Assembly: GCA_934403665.1 (NCBI GenBank)
Contig: CAKRUL010000076.1
Coordinates: forward strand, 1 to 6,696
DNA: 6,696 nucleotides
Reading direction: 5' to 3'
From: an uncultured Clostridia bacterium
GTDB taxonomy: Bacteria > Bacillota_A > Clostridia > UMGS1840 > HGM11507
Shown here piece after piece: positions 5,350 to 6,696 of the stretch (within the stretch, counting starts at the first letter, position 1; every line of letters starts with the position of its first letter). The translations under genes were made by a program, and so were the position numbers. Under the pieces are notes generated by a model that was given only the letters and a program-made list of their open reading frames with translations, made no database searches and was not told the origin of the DNA.

Positions 5350-6360
5350 TTATGCCGCTGCCTTCAAATCCCAAAGCTGTGTGCTTTTCACACCCATACG
5401 GAACTGATTGCAGAGATCGTTGAGCATTGTAAATTCCTCGTCAACGCCCGACAAATCTTTCTTTAATATGCTTTCGTACTCCCGTTTTTTCATTTCAAGA
5501 GATTGAATCTTAAGCTCCCAGCGGTCAAGTATTTTTTGACTGGTATTGCCTTTTTGAATGAGCTTTCCAATTCTCTTTTGATACTCCTCAATTTCACGGC
5601 TCATATCCAGATAAAATTCACGTGCCATTTTACCGCGCTGTTTTTCGTCATCCGCAACATACATAGAATTCATACTGATATACTTTGAGTCCCTTCTGCT
5701 GTCAGGATATGTGTATAGATTTTCCTTTCCGACCAAATCCATAAAATCCTCAAGCAGCTGGATATCGTGCATATACGCTTTTGGAACAAAGTAATGATGT
5801 CCTCTTGCCGAGATACTGATCGCCCTCATCCGTGCGATATATTTCTCTGCAAGCGTTTCAATACTGCGGTTTCCCAAACAGTCCTGATAGAGTTCAAATA
5901 ACTCTTCAGCCTGCCTGAAATAGCCACGTATATCCCTATCAGAAGAATAGTCCACATCAGAAAGTTCCATTATCCGGCTTTCTTTATTCAAAACAAAGTT
6001 CGCAAGCTTTTTGTATGTATTCGTTGTATCGTCTAAGGTTTCTTCAACAAGTTCACGGGAGATAATAGTATCCTCCGTTTTTTTGTTGTCCCTGCAATAA
6101 ATCCTTGTAACCTTTTTCTCATCGTTGACCGTTTCAACGATTCTGTCATAGATAGAACCCGTCGCACTTCTGTACGCATCGGTAATGGATATTTTATCGT
6201 TTACCTCAACAGGGAACTCAATCTGCTGACAGATATCTTTTACACGGCTGACTTTGACAACAAGGTTAGGCAAGGAATAGTACATATACTTACCCAAGAC
6301 TTCCGCCGACGTCCCGTCATCTGTTTTTATCGCCATAAAATTTTCCATTGTAACACTCAT
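5350..6360 (-). CDS. DUF6744-like phage/mobile-element protein (336 aa)
   Basis: The layout matches what I know of DUF6744-type proteins from Firmicute phages and integrative elements. An N-terminal region has LGKYMYYSLPN (residues 22-32) and a helix VSRVKDICQQIEF (37-49), then DAYRSATGSI (61-70). A charged beta segment (83-106) and SARGHHYFVPK (184-194) with a leucine-rich helix QLLEDFMDLV (201-210) follow, then a long C-terminal coiled coil (about 241-303). There is no catalytic motif, membrane segment or zinc site. ATG at 6360 is chosen because AGGAGG lies ten bases upstream; ATG at codon 5 would be too distant. It lies 22 bases downstream of the Toprim-type gene, so the two are probably co-transcribed and a role in replication or single-strand DNA handling is possible, though only by association. 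Family assignment is moderate. Confidence 0.75.
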   Translation of the reverse strand: MSVTMENFMAIKTDDGTSAEVLGKYMYYSLPNLVVKVSRVKDICQQIEFPVEVNDKISITDAYRSATGSIYDRIVETVNDEKKVTRIYCRDNKKTEDTIISRELVEETLDDTTNTYKKLANFVLNKESRIMELSDVDYSSDRDIRGYFRQAEELFELYQDCLGNRSIETLAEKYIARMRAISISARGHHYFVPKAYMHDIQLLEDFMDLVGKENLYTYPDSRRDSKYISMNSMYVADDEKQRGKMAREFYLDMSREIEEYQKRIGKLIQKGNTSQKILDRWELKIQSLEMKKREYESILKKDLSGVDEEFTMLNDLCNQFRMGVKSTQLWDLKAAA

Positions 6361-6382
6361 AATCGTCTAACCTCCTAAAAAT

Positions 6383-6696
6383 TCACGCAACCGCAAACTG
6401 CGGCTGCATACTCATTGATTTTGCGTAGAAATAATCGTCTAACCCTTTGTACTTTGGATTCCATGTGCAGCCCTTATGACCGACACCTATGCCTGTCAAA
6501 GTGTTTCTGAGCACAATCAAAGCCTTCTTGACTTCGGGATTATAAAGCTTATCCATATCCAACGCCTCATATATTTTCTCTATGCGAAGAGATTGGATCA
6601 CCTCCGGCAAATACCCAATTGCGTTTACGCCCGGGATCGCTATAAATAGCTGTCCGTTTGACAAAACGCTGGTGATATCCGCTTTCATGGCTCCCT
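6383..6696 (-). CDS. C-terminal part of a Toprim/DUF3854-like primase-type protein, partial
   Basis: The frame remains open to the right edge and the ATG at 6688 is probably internal. The two codons before it read Gly-Ala, preceded by AG, so the text is probably (E)GAMKAD, the first Toprim motif (EG.KAD). Counting from that Met, FIAIPGVNA lies at 15-23, ALDMD with the Toprim DxD at 42-46 (D44, D46), NPEVKKAL at 50-57, WNPKYKGLDDYFYAK at 76-90 and the stop after AVA. This order (EG, PGVN, DxD, KGIDD) is that of the C-terminal Toprim domain of DUF3854-type proteins, primase-like enzymes of plasmids, phages and integrative elements. Metal-binding residues appear intact. The apparent AGGGAG before the ATG is only two bases away, too close for a proper ribosome binding site, which supports an internal Met. 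It leads the DUF6744-like and 180-aa genes in one unit. Confidence 0.75.
   Translation of the reverse strand, partial: GAMKADITSVLSNGQLFIAIPGVNAIGYLPEVIQSLRIEKIYEALDMDKLYNPEVKKALIVLRNTLTGIGVGHKGCTWNPKYKGLDDYFYAKSMSMQPQFAVA

Noticed and set aside
5503..5688. 61-codon plus-strand open frame
   Set aside because: Antisense to the coiled-coil part of the DUF6744-like gene; its hydrophobic look is a by-product of that composition.

Overview
The window looks like an accessory region from a low-GC Gram-positive bacterium, most likely a gut-type Clostridia (Lachnospiraceae/Ruminococcaceae-like). The grounds are the strong AGGAGG-type ribosome binding sites, the A+T-rich intergenic DNA, and small families (DUF3791, DUF3990, DUF6744-like) that are common in that group. 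No rRNA, tRNA or CRISPR array is visible.

Layout from left to right: (1) Positions 1-1881, minus strand, hold the remains of a carbohydrate-degradation locus. A TIM-barrel glycoside-hydrolase-like gene that has lost its N-terminus is followed, 54 bases downstream, by the start of an SGNH/GDSL esterase carrying an N-terminal GxDLY domain; the esterase runs off the left edge. (2) Positions 1908-3167, plus strand, hold one IS3-family insertion sequence with 27-bp imperfect terminal inverted repeats, an intact orfA, a conserved A7 slippery site, and an orfB broken by two stops and two frameshifts. It abuts the broken end of the hydrolase gene, has no target-site duplication, and the missing N-terminus is not on its other side, so this is a rearrangement junction. 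(3) Positions 3168-3324 are non-coding and hold two strong hairpins. (4) Positions 3325-4621, minus strand, form a compact four-gene operon: a 102-aa helical/basic protein, a DUF3990 protein with an ADP-ribosyltransferase-like motif, a 79-aa protein, and a DUF3791 protein. The first three genes overlap by 4 and 1 bases and the last gap is 3 bases. A consensus promoter (TTGACA, 17-bp spacer, TATAAT) sits within an 8-bp inverted repeat and lies so close to the first codon that the mRNA may be leaderless. This is the most interesting system here and resembles a toxin-antitoxin or defence cassette. (5) Positions 4634-6696, minus strand, hold three genes in order, typical of phage or integrative-element replication regions: the C-terminus of a Toprim/DUF3854-like primase-type protein, a DUF6744-like protein and a 180-aa unknown protein, closed by a hairpin terminator.

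Overall, the right two thirds look like mobile-element cargo and backbone joined, through a decayed IS, to a truncated chromosomal polysaccharide-use locus. Family names come from recognising motifs by eye; no search was run.
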